Notes: a model not told the origin generated them from the letters alone. DNA of 42,876 nt from Kushneria aurantia DSM 21353 (GCF_000382245.1 NZ_KB907870.1:88474-131349), one strand, 5' to 3'. Shown: positions 9,583-27,508, counted from the stretch's first letter. Numbers and translations are program-made.

Positions 9583-10284
9583 TTACCTGGAACCTTTCTT
9601 CTTGCCGGGAGCGCCCGTCTGCGAATTCTTCTGCTTCGCACGAACTTCCTCGAGACCGCCAAGAATCTCGCCCTTGAAGATCCACACTTTCACGCCGATG
9701 ACGCCGTAGGTGGTATGCGCTTCATACACCGCGTAATCGATATCGGCGCGCAGGGTGTGGAGGGGAACACGACCCTCGCGATACCACTCCGTGCGTGCGA
9801 TCTCGGCGCCGCCGAGACGGCCGGAGAGCTGGATACGAATGCCCTTGGCACCCAGACGCATGGCGTTCTGCACGGCACGCTTCATGGCGCGGCGGAACAT
9901 CACGCGGCGCTCGAGCTGGCCGGCCACGTTCTGCGCTACCAGCGACGCATCGAGTTCGGGCTTGCGCACTTCCTCGATGTTGACGTGAACCGGCACGCCC
10001 ATCATGGCGGTCAGATCACGACGCAGACGCTCGACGTCCTCGCCCTTTTTGCCGATCACGATGCCCGGACGCGCAGTGTGAATGGTAATGCGGGCGTTGT
10101 TGGCCGGACGCTCGATATGAATATGACTGACAGAAGCGTTCTTGAGACGCTCGGCCAGAAAGCTGCGAACCTCGAGATCGTTATTGAGCTTGTCGGCGTA
10201 AGCGCCGCGCTCGGCGTACCACACCGAGGTGTGATCCTTGACGATCCCGAGACGAATACCGACTGGATTGACTTTTTGACCCAT
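9583..10284 (-). CDS. rpsC: 30S ribosomal protein S3
   Basis: Protein of 233 residues beginning [20 protein letters not shown]. It has a KH domain with the [15 protein letters not shown] loop (about 74-88) and the C-terminal S3 domain with [21 protein letters not shown]3, S4 and S5 ring the mRNA entry channel and give ribosomal helicase activity. The C-terminal tail is basic and non-conserved. Length matches E. coli. Confidence 0.98.
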   Translation of the reverse strand: MGQKVNPVGIRLGIVKDHTSVWYAERGAYADKLNNDLEVRSFLAERLKNASVSHIHIERPANNARITIHTARPGIVIGKKGEDVERLRRDLTAMMGVPVHVNIEEVRKPELDASLVAQNVAGQLERRVMFRRAMKRAVQNAMRLGAKGIRIQLSGRLGGAEIARTEWYREGRVPLHTLRADIDYAVYEAHTTYGVIGVKVWIFKGEILGGLEEVRAKQKNSQTGAPGKKKGSR

Positions 10285-10295
10285 CTGGTCGACTC

Positions 10296-10631
10296 CTACT
10301 TCTCGGCTACCTTGACGGTGATATGGCAGGTACGCTTGTTGATGCGATCTGCGCGGCCCTTGGCGCGCGGCTGGATACGCTTGAGCGTCATGCCCTCATC
10401 GACACAGATGGTCGAGACGCGGAGCTCGTCAATGTCCATGCCGTTGTTCTCTTCCGCGTTGGCAATGGCCGACTGCAGCACTTTCCTGACCACTACCGCC
10501 GCCTTTTTGGGCGAGAAGGTCAGAATATCGAGCGCTTCGTCAACCGACTTGCCTCGCACTTGATCCGCCACCAGGCGAGCCTTCTGGGCGGACAGGCGAG
10601 CGCCGCGTAACTTGGCAGCTACTTCTTCCAT
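10296..10631 (-). CDS. rplV: 50S ribosomal protein L22
   Basis: Protein of 111 residues starting [20 protein letters not shown]. The beta-hairpin that reaches into the exit tunnel is near residues 80-98 ([20 protein letters not shown]). Changes there give macrolide resistance in other bacteria; no deletion or insertion is seen here. It sits 14 bp after rpsS and 11 bp before rpsC. Confidence 0.98.
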   Translation of the reverse strand: MEEVAAKLRGARLSAQKARLVADQVRGKSVDEALDILTFSPKKAAVVVRKVLQSAIANAEENNGMDIDELRVSTICVDEGMTLKRIQPRAKGRADRINKRTCHITVKVAEK

Positions 10632-10645
10632 TGTGGTCCTCTCCC

Positions 10646-10927
10646 TTACCGCCTGGCTTTCTTGTCAGCCGCGTGACCGCGATAGGTGCGGGTAGCAGCG
10701 AATTCGCCCAGCTTGTGGCCAACCATCTCCTCGGAGACGTGTACAGGCACATGCTGACGACCGTTATGGACGGCGATGGTGAGTCCTACCATGTTGGGCA
10801 GGATCATCGAACGACGCGACCAGGTCTTGATCGGTTTGCGGTCGTTCTTCTCTGCAGCCGCCTCTACCTTCTTCAACAGATGAAGGTCAATAAAGGGACC
10901 TTTCTTGAGTGAACGTGGCACAGCCAT
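10646..10927 (-). CDS. rpsS: 30S ribosomal protein S19
   Basis: Protein of 93 residues, [20 protein letters not shown], with the S19 signature in the [18 protein letters not shown] segment. It pairs with S13 in the 30S head and takes part in bridge B1a. Typical length and operon position between rplB and rplV. Confidence 0.98.
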   Translation of the reverse strand: MAVPRSLKKGPFIDLHLLKKVEAAAEKNDRKPIKTWSRRSMILPNMVGLTIAVHNGRQHVPVHVSEEMVGHKLGEFAATRTYRGHAADKKARR

Positions 10928-10966
10928 TACCCCTTAAATACTGATGTTTGGCCTTGCGGCACCGGT

Positions 10967-11794
10967 TTACCTGGCCTTGCGACGACGCACGATCAGCTTG
11001 TCGGTGCGCTTGTTCTTGCGCGTCTTGTGACCCTTGGTGGGCATACCCCAGGGACTGACCGGATGACGGCCACCGCTGGTACGCCCTTCACCACCACCAT
11101 GGGGGTGATCAACCGGGTTCATCGCAACGCCGCGAACGGTCGGACGAACGCCTCTCCAACGCTTGGCACCGGCCTTGCCGAGCTGCCCAAGGCTGTGCTC
11201 GGAGTTACCGACCTCGCCAAGCGTGGCGCGACATTCCGCCAGGATACGACGCATCTCACCGCTTTTCAGACGCACGGTCGCGTAGTTGCCTTCGCGAGCC
11301 ACCAGCTGCGCGCTGGCACCGGCACTGCGTACGAGTTGGGCACCCTTGCCGGGCTTGAGCTCGATGCAGTGGATGGTCGAACCGACCGGAATGTTGCGCA
11401 GCGGCAGCGCGTTGCCGCGCCGGATCGGTGCGTTGACGCCGGACTCCAGACGATCGCCGGCGGTCACATCCCGGGGGGCAATGATGTAACGGCGCTCACC
11501 GTCCACATACTTGAGCAGCGCAATATGGGCACTGCGGTTCGGGTCGTACTCGATGCGCTCGACGGTGGCGGGAACGCCATCCTTGTTGCGCTTGAAGTCG
11601 ACCAGACGATAATGCTGGCGATTGCCACCGCCAACGTGGCGCGTGGTAATACGGCCGTGGTTGTTACGCCCGCCCGAACGCGACTGCGACTCGGTCAGCG
11701 GCGCATAGGGGCGCCCCTTGTAGAGTGCGTCGGTGACGATCTTCACCTTGTGGCGACGACCGGCGGACGTTGGTTTTGTCTTGACTACTGCCAT
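10967..11794 (-). CDS. rplB: 50S ribosomal protein L2
   Basis: Protein of 275 residues when started at [20 protein letters not shown]; the frame is open 105 bp further upstream into rplW but that extension is not conserved. The C-terminal [19 protein letters not shown] contains the conserved histidine important for peptidyl transfer. L2 is a primary 23S binder needed for subunit joining. Length matches E. coli (273). Confidence 0.98.
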   Translation of the reverse strand: MAVVKTKPTSAGRRHKVKIVTDALYKGRPYAPLTESQSRSGGRNNHGRITTRHVGGGNRQHYRLVDFKRNKDGVPATVERIEYDPNRSAHIALLKYVDGERRYIIAPRDVTAGDRLESGVNAPIRRGNALPLRNIPVGSTIHCIELKPGKGAQLVRSAGASAQLVAREGNYATVRLKSGEMRRILAECRATLGEVGNSEHSLGQLGKAGAKRWRGVRPTVRGVAMNPVDHPHGGGEGRTSGGRHPVSPWGMPTKGHKTRKNKRTDKLIVRRRKAR

Positions 11795-11810
11795 GATCCG
11801 TTCTCCTGCC

Positions 11811-12107
11811 TCACTCGGCGCCGGTGAAGTCTTCGAGCGTTTCGCCCGCAGCCAGGGTGACGTAGGCCTTGCGATAGCCGTTGCGGTGACCTTCACCACG
11901 TGCGCTGCGCTTGACCTTGCCCTTCATGTTGAGGACCTGAACGCTGTCGACCTTCTTCTCGAACAGTGCCTCGACGGCCTTTTTGATCTCGGGCTTGGTG
12001 GCGTCACCGGCGACCTTGAAGACGTACTGATTGCGCTCGGCGGCGAACGCAGCCTTCTCGGTCATGTGCGGACCCAGCAGCACCTTGAATACGCGTTCCT
12101 GATTCAT
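11811..12107 (-). CDS. rplW: 50S ribosomal protein L23
   Basis: Protein of 98 residues. [16 protein letters not shown] at the start and [20 protein letters not shown] in the tunnel loop identify L23, the main docking point for trigger factor, SRP and the Sec translocon. It overlaps rplD by 4 bp (ATGA), implying coupled translation. Confidence 0.98.
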   Translation of the reverse strand: MNQERVFKVLLGPHMTEKAAFAAERNQYVFKVAGDATKPEIKKAVEALFEKKVDSVQVLNMKGKVKRSARGEGHRNGYRKAYVTLAAGETLEDFTGAE

Positions 12108-12712
12108 GCCAGCTTCTCCTCGAACTTGCGCAGCGCCGGCACGGTCATCAGCACCCGGTCATGAGCGATCAGGCTGACCGGATCGGCACTGCCGACCTCG
12201 ACCACATCGACGTTGGGGATATTGCGAGCGGCCAGGTAGAGGTTCTGGTCCAGCTCGTCGGTGACGATCAGCACCCGATCGAGACCCAGCTCGGCCAGAC
12301 GGCCTACCAGCTGTTTGGTCTTCGGACTGTCCACGGTGAAGCTGTCCACCGCCACCAGACGATCCTGACGCACCAGCTCGGAGAGGATGGAGCGCATCGC
12401 GGCGCGATACATCTTGCGATTGACCTTCTGCGCATGGTCCTGCGGACGTGCTGCGAAGGTCACACCACCGGTACGCCAGATCGGCGAACGGATCGAGCCG
12501 GCGCGAGCGCGACCGGTGCCCTTCTGACGCCAGGGCTTCTTGCCGCCGCCGCTCACTTCGGCGCGATTTTTCTGCGCGCGGGTACCCTGGCGACCACCGG
12601 CCATGTAGGCGGTGACGACCTGGTGAACCAGCGCTTCATTGAATTCCTTGCCAAAGGTCGTGTCGGAAATTTCGACGGCCCCGGCCTCTGAACCTGCGAG
12701 ATTGAGATTCAT
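12104..12712 (-). CDS. rplD: 50S ribosomal protein L4
   Basis: Protein of 202 residues. The tunnel loop ([20 protein letters not shown], about 56-75) is intact, so macrolide susceptibility at this site should be normal. In E. coli L4 represses the S10 operon through its leader. Here the leader before rpsJ is short (about 75 nt), so that mode of control is uncertain. The gene lies 14 bp after rplC. Confidence 0.98.
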   Translation of the reverse strand: MNLNLAGSEAGAVEISDTTFGKEFNEALVHQVVTAYMAGGRQGTRAQKNRAEVSGGGKKPWRQKGTGRARAGSIRSPIWRTGGVTFAARPQDHAQKVNRKMYRAAMRSILSELVRQDRLVAVDSFTVDSPKTKQLVGRLAELGLDRVLIVTDELDQNLYLAARNIPNVDVVEVGSADPVSLIAHDRVLMTVPALRKFEEKLA

Positions 12713-12726
12713 CGTTGGTCTACCCC

Positions 12727-13368
12727 TCAGCGGCGAGCTTTGACGGCGGTGCGCACAATCACGTCGCTGCCGGTCGCGCCGGGCACGGCACCACGAATCA
12801 GCAGCAGATTGCGTTCGGCATCGACGCGGACGACTTCAAGGCTCTGAACGGTGACGCGCTCATTGCCCATCTGGCCGGCCATTTTCTTGCCCTTGAAGAC
12901 GCGCCCCGGCGTCTGGCACTGGCCGATGGAGCCCGGTGCGCGGTGCGACAGGGAGTTGCCGTGGGAGTTATCCTGGGTGCGAAAGTTCCAGCGCTTGACG
13001 GCGCCCTGGTAACCCTTGCCCCTGGATGTTCCGGTAACGTCGATGCGCTGACCGGCTTCGAAGAGGGATACGGTAAGCTCGCTTCCTGTCTGCGGATCCT
13101 CGTCGCCTTCGGCGAGACGAAATTCCGTCAGGAAACGACCGGCCTCGACACCTGCTTTGGCATACTGTCCTGCGACAGCCTTGCTGAGGTGCTTGGCCTT
13201 GCGCGAGCCTGCGGTAACCTGCACGGCGCGATAACCGTCAGACTCAAGGGTCTTGACGCGCGTCACGCGGTTGGGCTCGACTTCGATAACGGTTACGGGC
13301 ACGGAAGTGCCATCTTCGGTAAAGATGCGGGTCATGCCGCTCTTTTTACCGACCAAACCGATAGACAT
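12727..13368 (-). CDS. rplC: 50S ribosomal protein L3
   Basis: Protein of 213 residues starting [20 protein letters not shown]. The long loop near the peptidyl transferase centre ([20 protein letters not shown]) carries the Gln that PrmB methylates in E. coli. L3 is one of the two assembly initiators of the 50S. It is separated from rpsJ by an unusual 146-bp gap. Confidence 0.98.
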   Translation of the reverse strand: MSIGLVGKKSGMTRIFTEDGTSVPVTVIEVEPNRVTRVKTLESDGYRAVQVTAGSRKAKHLSKAVAGQYAKAGVEAGRFLTEFRLAEGDEDPQTGSELTVSLFEAGQRIDVTGTSRGKGYQGAVKRWNFRTQDNSHGNSLSHRAPGSIGQCQTPGRVFKGKKMAGQMGNERVTVQSLEVVRVDAERNLLLIRGAVPGATGSDVIVRTAVKARR

Positions 13369-13514
13369 GTTCAGTCTCCTTTAGTGTACGGGGCTATCAC
13401 CCGCTATGGCTGCCCTTTCCAGAGCATTCCACTAGCACGTTGTATGACGCCGTCCCGGCGTGTGCGGCAAGCGCTGAACGCTGTCAAAGCCGCGTGAGTG
13501 ACTAGTGTATAGGG
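13369..13514 (-). other. Long rpsJ-rplC spacer with hairpin and TTGACA
   Basis: No gene fits this 146-bp gap, which is much longer than the usual few dozen bases between rpsJ and rplC. On the minus strand it holds a consensus TTGACA about 20-25 nt after rpsJ but no good -10 hexamer 16-18 bp downstream, and a perfect hairpin ACGCCG/CGGCGT (13447-13452 and 13456-13461, 3-nt loop). It could be a relocated regulatory leader or an internal promoter. Both readings are inference. Confidence 0.5.
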
Positions 13515-13826
13515 TTAATCGACCTTGATCTGGACGTCGACGCCGGCGGCCAGGTCGAGTTTCATCAGCGCATCAACCGTTTTCTCGGTCGGCTCGACAA
13601 TATCGAGCACACGCTTGTGAGTGCGAATCTCATACTGGTCACGCGCATCCTTGTTGACGTGCGGCGAGATCAGAATGGTATAGCGCTCACGCCTGGTCGG
13701 CAGCGGAATCGGGCCGCGCACCTGCGCACCAGTGCGCTTGGCGGTATCCACGATTTCCTGTGCAGACTGATCGATCAGGCGGTGATCGAAAGCCTTCAAG
13801 CGAATACGAATTTTCTGGTTCTGCAT
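13515..13826 (-). CDS. rpsJ: 30S ribosomal protein S10 (NusE)
   Basis: Protein of 103 residues, [20 protein letters not shown], standard S10. Besides its place in the 30S head it acts as NusE in antitermination, binding NusB, and links the ribosome to NusG, which is encoded at 29.6-30.2 kb. It is the first gene of the S10 operon, behind the promoter at 13908-13936. Confidence 0.98.
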   Translation of the reverse strand: MQNQKIRIRLKAFDHRLIDQSAQEIVDTAKRTGAQVRGPIPLPTRRERYTILISPHVNKDARDQYEIRTHKRVLDIVEPTEKTVDALMKLDLAAGVDVQIKVD

Positions 13827-13907
13827 TACCCGGGACTCCAGGACATATTCGAGACGATGCAGGACGCCGATGGCGCCTGACCGCCCACGCCCTCACAAAG
13901 GACGCGC

Positions 13908-13936
13908 ATTATAAGCAGTCAGCGGCTCGGAGTCAA
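13908..13936 (-). promoter_or_regulatory. S10 operon promoter
   Basis: On the minus strand TTGACT (13931-13936), a 17-bp spacer and a perfect TATAAT (13908-13913) are followed by GCGCGTCC, a G+C-rich discriminator as in stringent ribosomal promoters. Transcription should start near 13900, about 75 nt before rpsJ. The -35 lies 17 bp after the tuf terminator, so the two transcription units are closely packed. Confidence 0.9.
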
Positions 13937-13952
13937 ACATGCAGGTACAAAC

Positions 13953-13979
13953 AAAGGGGCCTCCGGTGGAGGCCCCTTT
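13953..13979 (-). terminator. Intrinsic terminator of the str operon
   Basis: Perfect 12-bp stem AAAGGGGCCTCC/GGAGGCCCCTTT (13953-13964 and 13968-13979) with a 3-nt loop, 15 bp after the tuf stop. On the minus strand it runs on into GTTTGTACC. It should end the rpsL-rpsG-fusA-tuf transcript just before the S10 promoter. Confidence 0.9.
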
Positions 13980-13994
13980 GGGGTCGAGAGATGC

Positions 13995-15188
13995 TTACTC
14001 GACGATCTTGGCGACCACGCCGGCGCCCACGGTGCGGCCACCTTCGCGGATAGCGAAGCGCAGACCGTCTTCCATGGCGATCGGTGCAATCAGGGTAACC
14101 ACCATCTTGACGTTGTCGCCCGGCATGACCATCTCGACGCCTTCCGGCAGCTCACAGGTACCGGTCACATCGGTGGTCCGGAAGTAGAACTGCGGACGAT
14201 AGCCCTTGAAGAAGGGAGTGTGGCGACCACCCTCTTCCTTGGACAGGATGTAGACCTCGGACTCGAATTTGGTATGCGGCTTGATCGAACCCGGCTTGGC
14301 CAACACCTGACCACGCTCGACGTCGTCACGCTTGGTGCCGCGCAGCAGCGCACCCACGTTTTCACCGGCACGACCTTCGTCGAGCAGCTTGCGGAACATC
14401 TCGACGCCGGTCACGGTCGTCTTGACGGTATCATGCAGACCCAGAATCTCGACTTCTTCACCGCTCTTGATGATGCCGCGCTCGACACGACCAGTCACCA
14501 CGGTACCGCGACCGGAGATCGAGAAGACGTCCTCGATCGGCATCAAAAACGGCTGATCGATGGCACGCTCCGGCTCGGGGATGTACTCATCCATGGCGCG
14601 AACCAGGTTGGCCACGGCGGTGGTGCCCATGCCGTTGTCGTCCTTGCCATCCAGCGCCATCAGCGCGGAACCCACGATGATCGGCGTGTCGTCGCCCGGG
14701 AAGTCGTACTCGTTGAGCAGCTCGCGAACTTCCATCTCGACCAGCTCGAGCAGCTCCTCGTCGTCGACCATGTCGGCCTTGTTGAGGAATACCACGATGA
14801 AGGGTACACCGACCTGGCGCGACAGCAGGATGTGCTCGCGAGTCTGCGGCATCGGGCCGTCGGCCGCGGAGCAGACCAGGATAGCGCCGTCCATCTGCGC
14901 CGCACCGGTGATCATGTTCTTGACATAGTCAGCGTGCCCGGGGCAGTCGACGTGCGCGTAGTGGCGCTTCTCGGACTGGTACTCGACGTGAGCGGTGGAG
15001 ATGGTGATACCACGCTCGCGCTCTTCAGGAGCGTTGTCGATGGTATCGAATGCACGCCAGTCGCCACCGAACACCTCGGCGGAAACGCGTGTCAGCGCCG
15101 CTGTCAGTGTGGTTTTGCCATGGTCAACGTGACCGATAGTGCCGACGTTGACGTGCGTTTTATTACGTTCAAACTTTTCCTTGGCCAC
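13995..15188 (-). CDS. tuf: Elongation factor Tu
   Basis: Protein of 397 residues. GTPase motifs are GHVDHGKT (19-26), DCPGHADY (about 81-88) and NKAD (about 136-139). Domains 2 and 3 follow and the C-terminus [13 protein letters not shown] is standard. It delivers aminoacyl-tRNA to the ribosome. It is the last gene of the str operon, 32 bp after fusA. This is the only tuf in the window: the second copy expected between tRNA-Thr and tRNA-Trp is absent. Confidence 0.99.
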   Translation of the reverse strand: MAKEKFERNKTHVNVGTIGHVDHGKTTLTAALTRVSAEVFGGDWRAFDTIDNAPEERERGITISTAHVEYQSEKRHYAHVDCPGHADYVKNMITGAAQMDGAILVCSAADGPMPQTREHILLSRQVGVPFIVVFLNKADMVDDEELLELVEMEVRELLNEYDFPGDDTPIIVGSALMALDGKDDNGMGTTAVANLVRAMDEYIPEPERAIDQPFLMPIEDVFSISGRGTVVTGRVERGIIKSGEEVEILGLHDTVKTTVTGVEMFRKLLDEGRAGENVGALLRGTKRDDVERGQVLAKPGSIKPHTKFESEVYILSKEEGGRHTPFFKGYRPQFYFRTTDVTGTCELPEGVEMVMPGDNVKMVVTLIAPIAMEDGLRFAIREGGRTVGAGVVAKIVE

Positions 15189-15220
15189 TGCTATAACCTC
15201 TTTAGATCAGCTGACGGTTA

Positions 15221-17338
15221 TCAGTTTTGGTTGATGACGGCTTCGACGATGCTGGACGGTGCCTCATCGTACTTCGCAAACTCCATGGAGTAGCTTGCGC
15301 GGCCCTGGGTCTGAGAACGCAGATCGGTCGCGTAACCGAACATCTCACCCAGTGGCACAATGGCGCGGATGACCTGACCTGCGCTGGTGTCATCCATGCC
15401 CTGAACAAGACCGCGCCGACGGTTGAGGTCGCCCATGACGTCACCCATGAAATCTTCGGGGGTGACCACTTCAACACTCATCATCGGCTCGAGCAATACC
15501 GCTCCGGCCTTGCGTGCGCCCTCCTTGATCGCCATCGACGAGGCGACCTTGAAGGCATTCTCGTTGGAGTCAACGTCGTGATAGGAACCATCAAACAGCG
15601 TAACCTTGACGTTGATCATCGGGTAACCGGCGATGACACCGTTCTGCAGCTGCTCGAAAGCGCCCTTTTCGACGGCCGGCACGTACTCCTTGGGCACCAC
15701 ACCGCCAACGATTTCAGAGTTGAACTTGAACGTCAGCTCCGGATCATCACCGCGGTCGGCATCAGTCATCGGCTCGATGCGCAGATAGACGTGACCGAAC
15801 TGGCCGCGACCACCCGACTGGCGCACGAACTTGCCTTCCTGCTCGACGCTTGACTTGATCGTCTCGCGATAGGCCACCTGCGGCTTGCCGATATTGGCCT
15901 CGACCTTGAACTCACGACGCAGACGATCGACGAGGATATCAAGGTGCAGCTCGCCCATGCCGGAGATAATGGTCTGACCGGTCTCCTCGTCGGTCTTGAC
16001 GCGGAAGGAGGGATCCTCCTGAGCCAGCTTGCCCAGCGCGGTCCCCATTTTCTCCTGATCGGCCTTGGATTTGGGCTCCACCGCAACCGAGATGACCGGT
16101 TCGGGGAACTCCATGCGCTCCAGCACGATTTTCGAGTTGGGGTCACACAGGGTATCACCGGTGGTGACATCCTTGAGCCCCACACAGGCAGCGATGTCGC
16201 CGGCGTAGACCTGCTTGATCTCCTGACGGCTGTTGGAGTGCATCTGCACGATACGACCAACGCGCTCCTTCTTGTCCTTCACCGAGTTGTACACCTGGTC
16301 GCCCGAGTTGAGCACACCGGAGTAGACGCGAATAAAGGTCAGAGTGCCGACAAAGGGGTCGGTCGCGATCTTGAAGGCCAGCGACGAAAACGGCGCGTTG
16401 TCGTCCGCTTCGCGAGTCTCGATGGTGCCGTCGGCGTCGTCGAGCTCACCCTCGATCGCCTTCACCTCGGTGGGCGACGGCAGGTACTCGATGACCGCAT
16501 CCAGCATGGCCTGCACACCCTTGTTCTTGAAGGCGCTGCCACAGGTGACCAGTACGATCTCGTTATCCAGAGTGCGACGACGCAGGCCTGCCTTGATATC
16601 CTCGATGGACAGATCGCCCTCTTCGAGATACTTCTCCATCAGCTCTTCGGAGGCCTCGGCGGCGGCTTCGAGCATATGCTCACGCCACTCCTGAGCAGTC
16701 TCCTGAAGCTCTGCGGGAATATCGAGCAGATCGTAGGTCATGCCCTTGTCGGCTTCGTTCCAGGCGATGGCCTTCATCTGCAGCAGGTCGATGACGCCCT
16801 TGAAGTCATCTTCCGCGCCCCAGTTGATCTGGATCGGCACGGCATTGGCATTGAGACGCTTGCGCATCTGCTCGACCACCATGAAGTAGTCAGCGCCAAC
16901 GCGGTCCATCTTGTTGACGAACACCATGCGCGGCACTTCATAGCGGTTGGCCTGACGCCATACCGTCTCGGTCTGCGGCTGCACACCGGAGCTGCCGCAC
17001 AGCACCACAATGGCACCGTCGAGCACACGCAGGGAACGCTCCACCTCGATGGTGAAGTCAACGTGCCCCGGGGTGTCGATGATGTTGATGCGATGCTCAT
17101 CGAACTGCTGGTTCATGCCGCGCCAGAAACAGGTGGTCGCAGCGGAGGTGATGGTAATACCACGCTCCTGCTCCTGCTCCATCCAGTCCATGACGGCGGC
17201 ACCTTCGTGCACCTCACCGATTTTGTGTGAAAGACCGGTGTAGAACAGCACGCGTTCGGTCGTCGTTGTCTTGCCGGCATCGACGTGGGCGCAGATACCG
17301 ATATTGCGGTAGCGCTTGAGTGGGGTCTTGCGTGCCAC
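15221..17338 (-). CDS. fusA: Elongation factor G
   Basis: Protein of 705 residues (E. coli 704). The P-loop AHVDAGKT lies at 17-24, DTPGHVD near 88 and NKMD near 142; domains II-V follow with no gap. It is the ribosomal translocase and, with RRF, a recycling factor. The sequence is of the classical EF-G1 type rather than a spd or mitochondrial-like paralogue. It follows rpsG by 60 bp that contain a perfect hairpin. Confidence 0.99.
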   Translation of the reverse strand: MARKTPLKRYRNIGICAHVDAGKTTTTERVLFYTGLSHKIGEVHEGAAVMDWMEQEQERGITITSAATTCFWRGMNQQFDEHRINIIDTPGHVDFTIEVERSLRVLDGAIVVLCGSSGVQPQTETVWRQANRYEVPRMVFVNKMDRVGADYFMVVEQMRKRLNANAVPIQINWGAEDDFKGVIDLLQMKAIAWNEADKGMTYDLLDIPAELQETAQEWREHMLEAAAEASEELMEKYLEEGDLSIEDIKAGLRRRTLDNEIVLVTCGSAFKNKGVQAMLDAVIEYLPSPTEVKAIEGELDDADGTIETREADDNAPFSSLAFKIATDPFVGTLTFIRVYSGVLNSGDQVYNSVKDKKERVGRIVQMHSNSRQEIKQVYAGDIAACVGLKDVTTGDTLCDPNSKIVLERMEFPEPVISVAVEPKSKADQEKMGTALGKLAQEDPSFRVKTDEETGQTIISGMGELHLDILVDRLRREFKVEANIGKPQVAYRETIKSSVEQEGKFVRQSGGRGQFGHVYLRIEPMTDADRGDDPELTFKFNSEIVGGVVPKEYVPAVEKGAFEQLQNGVIAGYPMINVKVTLFDGSYHDVDSNENAFKVASSMAIKEGARKAGAVLLEPMMSVEVVTPEDFMGDVMGDLNRRRGLVQGMDDTSAGQVIRAIVPLGEMFGYATDLRSQTQGRASYSMEFAKYDEAPSSIVEAVINQN

Positions 17339-17358
17339 GATACGTATCCTGTTGGTTG

Positions 17359-17380
17359 GAGGCGCCCCCTGGGGCGCCTC
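17359..17380 (-). repeat. Perfect hairpin between rpsG and fusA
   Basis: A 10-bp perfect inverted repeat GAGGCGCCCC/GGGGCGCCTC with a 2-nt centre lies 18 bp after the rpsG stop and 20 bp before the fusA start. No T-tract follows on the minus strand, so it is unlikely to be a full terminator. It may mark an RNA processing or stability site that adjusts the fusA-tuf level relative to rpsL-rpsG. Confidence 0.7.
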
Positions 17381-17398
17381 TAATGGGAAGCGAACCGG

Positions 17399-17869
17399 TT
17401 AGAAGCGATAGTGCGAGAAGGCCTTGTTGGCTTCTGCCATACGGTGGACGTCTTCACGCTTCTTCACCGCTGCGCCCCGGCCTTCGGAAGCATCCAGCAT
17501 CTCGCCGGCCAGGCGTTGCACCATGGTCTTCTCGCCACGGTTACGGGCAGCGTCCACCATCCAGCGCATCGCCAGCGCCTGACGACGGGAGGGGCGCACT
17601 TCGACGGGCACCTGATAGGTGGCACCGCCAACGCGACGCGATTTGACCTCGACCATCGGCTGGATAGCCTCCAGCGCCTTGTCGAAGATGTCCAGCGGCT
17701 CATCATTGGAGCGTTCGGCAACCCGATCCAGCGCACCGTATACGATACGCTCGGCGACGGATTTCTTGCCGCTGACCATCAGGTGGTTCATGAACTTGGC
17801 GAGGCGCTCGCTCCCGAACTTGGGATCCGGCAGGATTTCGCGCTTCGCCGCAATACGTCTTCTAGGCAT
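17399..17869 (-). CDS. rpsG: 30S ribosomal protein S7
   Basis: Protein of 156 residues starting [20 protein letters not shown], the S7 signature region. It starts assembly of the 30S head and contacts E-site tRNA. In E. coli S7 represses the str operon at the rpsL-rpsG junction; here that junction is 104 bp and could hold such a site, but I could not define it. Confidence 0.98.
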   Translation of the reverse strand: MPRRRIAAKREILPDPKFGSERLAKFMNHLMVSGKKSVAERIVYGALDRVAERSNDEPLDIFDKALEAIQPMVEVKSRRVGGATYQVPVEVRPSRRQALAMRWMVDAARNRGEKTMVQRLAGEMLDASEGRGAAVKKREDVHRMAEANKAFSHYRF

Positions 17870-17973
17870 GATAAGCCCTCTGTCAGAAGAGTCCTTCAGG
17901 TAAACCCGGAACGGAATACGCCGAGGCGACGTCCGGCCTTACTCTTATCAGACCAGGGGTTGAAAAAAGGGAA

Positions 17974-18348
17974 TCAGGACTTCGGCCGCTTGGTGCCGTA
18001 CTTGGAACGCGCCTGACGACGGTTCTGCACGCCGGAGGTGTCCAGCGCACCGCGAACGGTGTGATAACGCACGCCCGGCAGGTCCTTGACACGACCGCCG
18101 CGAATCAGCACGACCGAGTGCTCCTGCAGGTTGTGACCTTCACCGCCGATATAGGAAGCCACTTCGTAACCGTTGGTCAAACGGACACGGCAGACCTTAC
18201 GCAGTGCCGAGTTCGGCTTCTTGGGGGTGGTGGTGTAAACGCGGGTGCAGACGCCGCGGCGCTGTGGGCAGGACTGCAGGGCCGGCACGTCGCTCTTCGG
18301 ATGGCGACGCTTGCGCGGCTTGCGTACAAGCTGGTTGACGGTTGCCAT
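17974..18348 (-). CDS. rpsL: 30S ribosomal protein S12
   Basis: Protein of 124 residues from [20 protein letters not shown]; an in-frame ATG 12 bp upstream is not conserved. The decoding loops [13 protein letters not shown] (K43, K44) and [10 protein letters not shown] (K88, D89) are wild type, predicting a streptomycin-sensitive ribosome. D89 is the residue methylthiolated by RimO in E. coli. It is the first gene of the str operon, behind its own promoter. Confidence 0.98.
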   Translation of the reverse strand: MATVNQLVRKPRKRRHPKSDVPALQSCPQRRGVCTRVYTTTPKKPNSALRKVCRVRLTNGYEVASYIGGEGHNLQEHSVVLIRGGRVKDLPGVRYHTVRGALDTSGVQNRRQARSKYGTKRPKS

Positions 18349-18425
18349 GAATCGGCTCACTCCAATGATGATGATACAAAACAGCAGAGACAGGACGCAC
18401 CTGCCCCTACTGTTAAAGGCTGCGA

Positions 18426-18455
18426 ATTCTAAGGGTTCGCCAGCGAGGGCGTCAA
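18426..18455 (-). promoter_or_regulatory. str operon promoter
   Basis: On the minus strand TTGACG (18450-18455) and TAGAAT (18426-18431), both 5 of 6 to consensus, are 18 bp apart and followed by TCGCAGCC, again a G+C-rich discriminator. The transcript would have a leader of about 70 nt before rpsL. The promoter lies directly after rpoC, so the str genes can be made independently of the rif operon. Confidence 0.75.
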
Positions 18456-18462
18456 GCCCCGC

Positions 18463-18488
18463 GCCGCTGCGCGACGCGGGACAGCGGC
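18463..18488 (-). terminator. Possible rpoC terminator hairpin
   Basis: A 7-bp inverted repeat GCCGCTG/CAGCGGC (18463-18469 and 18482-18488) starts 4 bp after the rpoC stop and has a G+C-rich loop that can pair further. There is no T-tract after it, so termination would be partial or would need another factor; readthrough into the str operon is likely. Confidence 0.45.
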
Positions 18489-18491
18489 CGT

Positions 18492-22709
<4,218 letters not shown>

Positions 22710-22739
22710 GGGGTCGGCTCCGTTGCGGAGTTGTCATGA

Positions 22740-22766
22740 GCGGGGCCCAACGCCTCGGGGCCCCGC
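22740..22766 (-). repeat. Hairpin between rpoB and rpoC
   Basis: A 9-bp G+C-only inverted repeat GCGGGGCCC/GGGCCCCGC (22740-22748 and 22758-22766) with a 9-nt loop sits in the 96-bp spacer between the two polymerase genes. No T-tract is present. It may be an mRNA stability or processing element. Confidence 0.55.
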
Positions 22767-22805
22767 GGACCGTCATAGCTACAGCTGCGGGATGCGCCTG
22801 CAGGC

Positions 22806-26882
<4,077 letters not shown>

Positions 26883-26927
26883 CTGTAGTCCCCAGCTTGT
26901 TCACCATGAGTGACCGGCGTGATCGAT

Positions 26928-27029
26928 GCGCCTGTCGATACTGATACAGGCGCCGAACGGCAAGCCCCGCCGGAGAGCCTGCCGTTCAAGAGTTTCCCGG
27001 ATCGCCCCGATATACTATACCCTTCCGGG
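26928..27029 (-). repeat. Three inverted repeats in the rpoB leader
   Basis: Between the attenuator and rpoB lie three perfect inverted repeats: CCCGGA/TCCGGG (26996-27001 and 27024-27029), GAACGGCA/TGCCGTTC (26955-26962 and 26980-26987) and GCGCCTGT/ACAGGCGC (26928-26935 and 26946-26953). The region is otherwise non-coding. In E. coli the same interval contains an RNase III processing site, and extended stems here could serve likewise (inference). Confidence 0.65.
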
Positions 27030-27058
27030 CATAATACATCCGGGGGATCCGGCAACAG

Positions 27059-27098
27059 AAAAAGGCCGGCGGCGGCCACCTCGTGACCGCCACCAGCC
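27059..27098 (-). terminator. rplL-rpoB attenuator
   Basis: In the minus-strand RNA a 16-bp stem forms without bulge (27083-27098 with 27064-27079, three of the pairs being G-U) around a 3-nt loop, directly followed by UUUUUCUG. This is a textbook intrinsic terminator 32 bp after the rplL stop and 176 bp before rpoB. By analogy with E. coli it should act as an attenuator that keeps polymerase subunit synthesis below that of L7/L12. Confidence 0.9.
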
Positions 27099-27130
27099 GT
27101 CTACCGCAACGCTATGGCGTGAAACACCGG

Positions 27131-27508
27131 TTACTTGAGTTCCACGCTGGCGCCGGCTTCTTCCAGCTTCTTCTTCGCCTCTTCGGCATCTTCTTTCGAC
27201 ATGCCCTCCTTGAGGGTTGCCGGAGCGCCATCGACAGCGCCCTTGGCTTCCTTCAGGCCCAGACCGGTGATCTCGCGAACCACCTTGATGACGTTGACCT
27301 TCTTGTCGCCGGGAGCCGTCAGGATCAGGTCGAACTCGGTCTGCTCTTCTTCAGCAGCCGCTTCGCCGCCACCGGCACCGGGACCGGCCACAACCGCTGC
27401 GGCAGCGCTGACGCCGAACTTCTCTTCCATCGCCTCGATCAGCTCGGCGACTTCCATGACGGACATTTCAGCGACTGCGTCGATGATATCTTCTTTGCTC
27501 AGTGCCAT
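27131..27508 (-). CDS. rplL: 50S ribosomal protein L7/L12
   Basis: Protein of 125 residues. An N-terminal dimerisation domain ([20 protein letters not shown]) is followed by an Ala/Gly-rich hinge (about 36-52) and the C-terminal domain that recruits translation factors ([20 protein letters not shown]). It is present in four or more copies on L10. It lies 69 bp after rplJ. Confidence 0.98.
   Translation of the reverse strand: MALSKEDIIDAVAEMSVMEVAELIEAMEEKFGVSAAAAVVAGPGAGGGEAAAEEEQTEFDLILTAPGDKKVNVIKVVREITGLGLKEAKGAVDGAPATLKEGMSKEDAEEAKKKLEEAGASVELK

Noticed and set aside
10967..11899. L2 extended by 35 residues at the N-terminus
   Set aside because: The extension lies inside rplW and is unlike any L2; the ATG at 11794 gives the normal length.
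15944..17230. Open frame of 428 codons opposite fusA
   Set aside because: Antisense shadow of EF-G; no ribosome-binding site and no recognisable motif.
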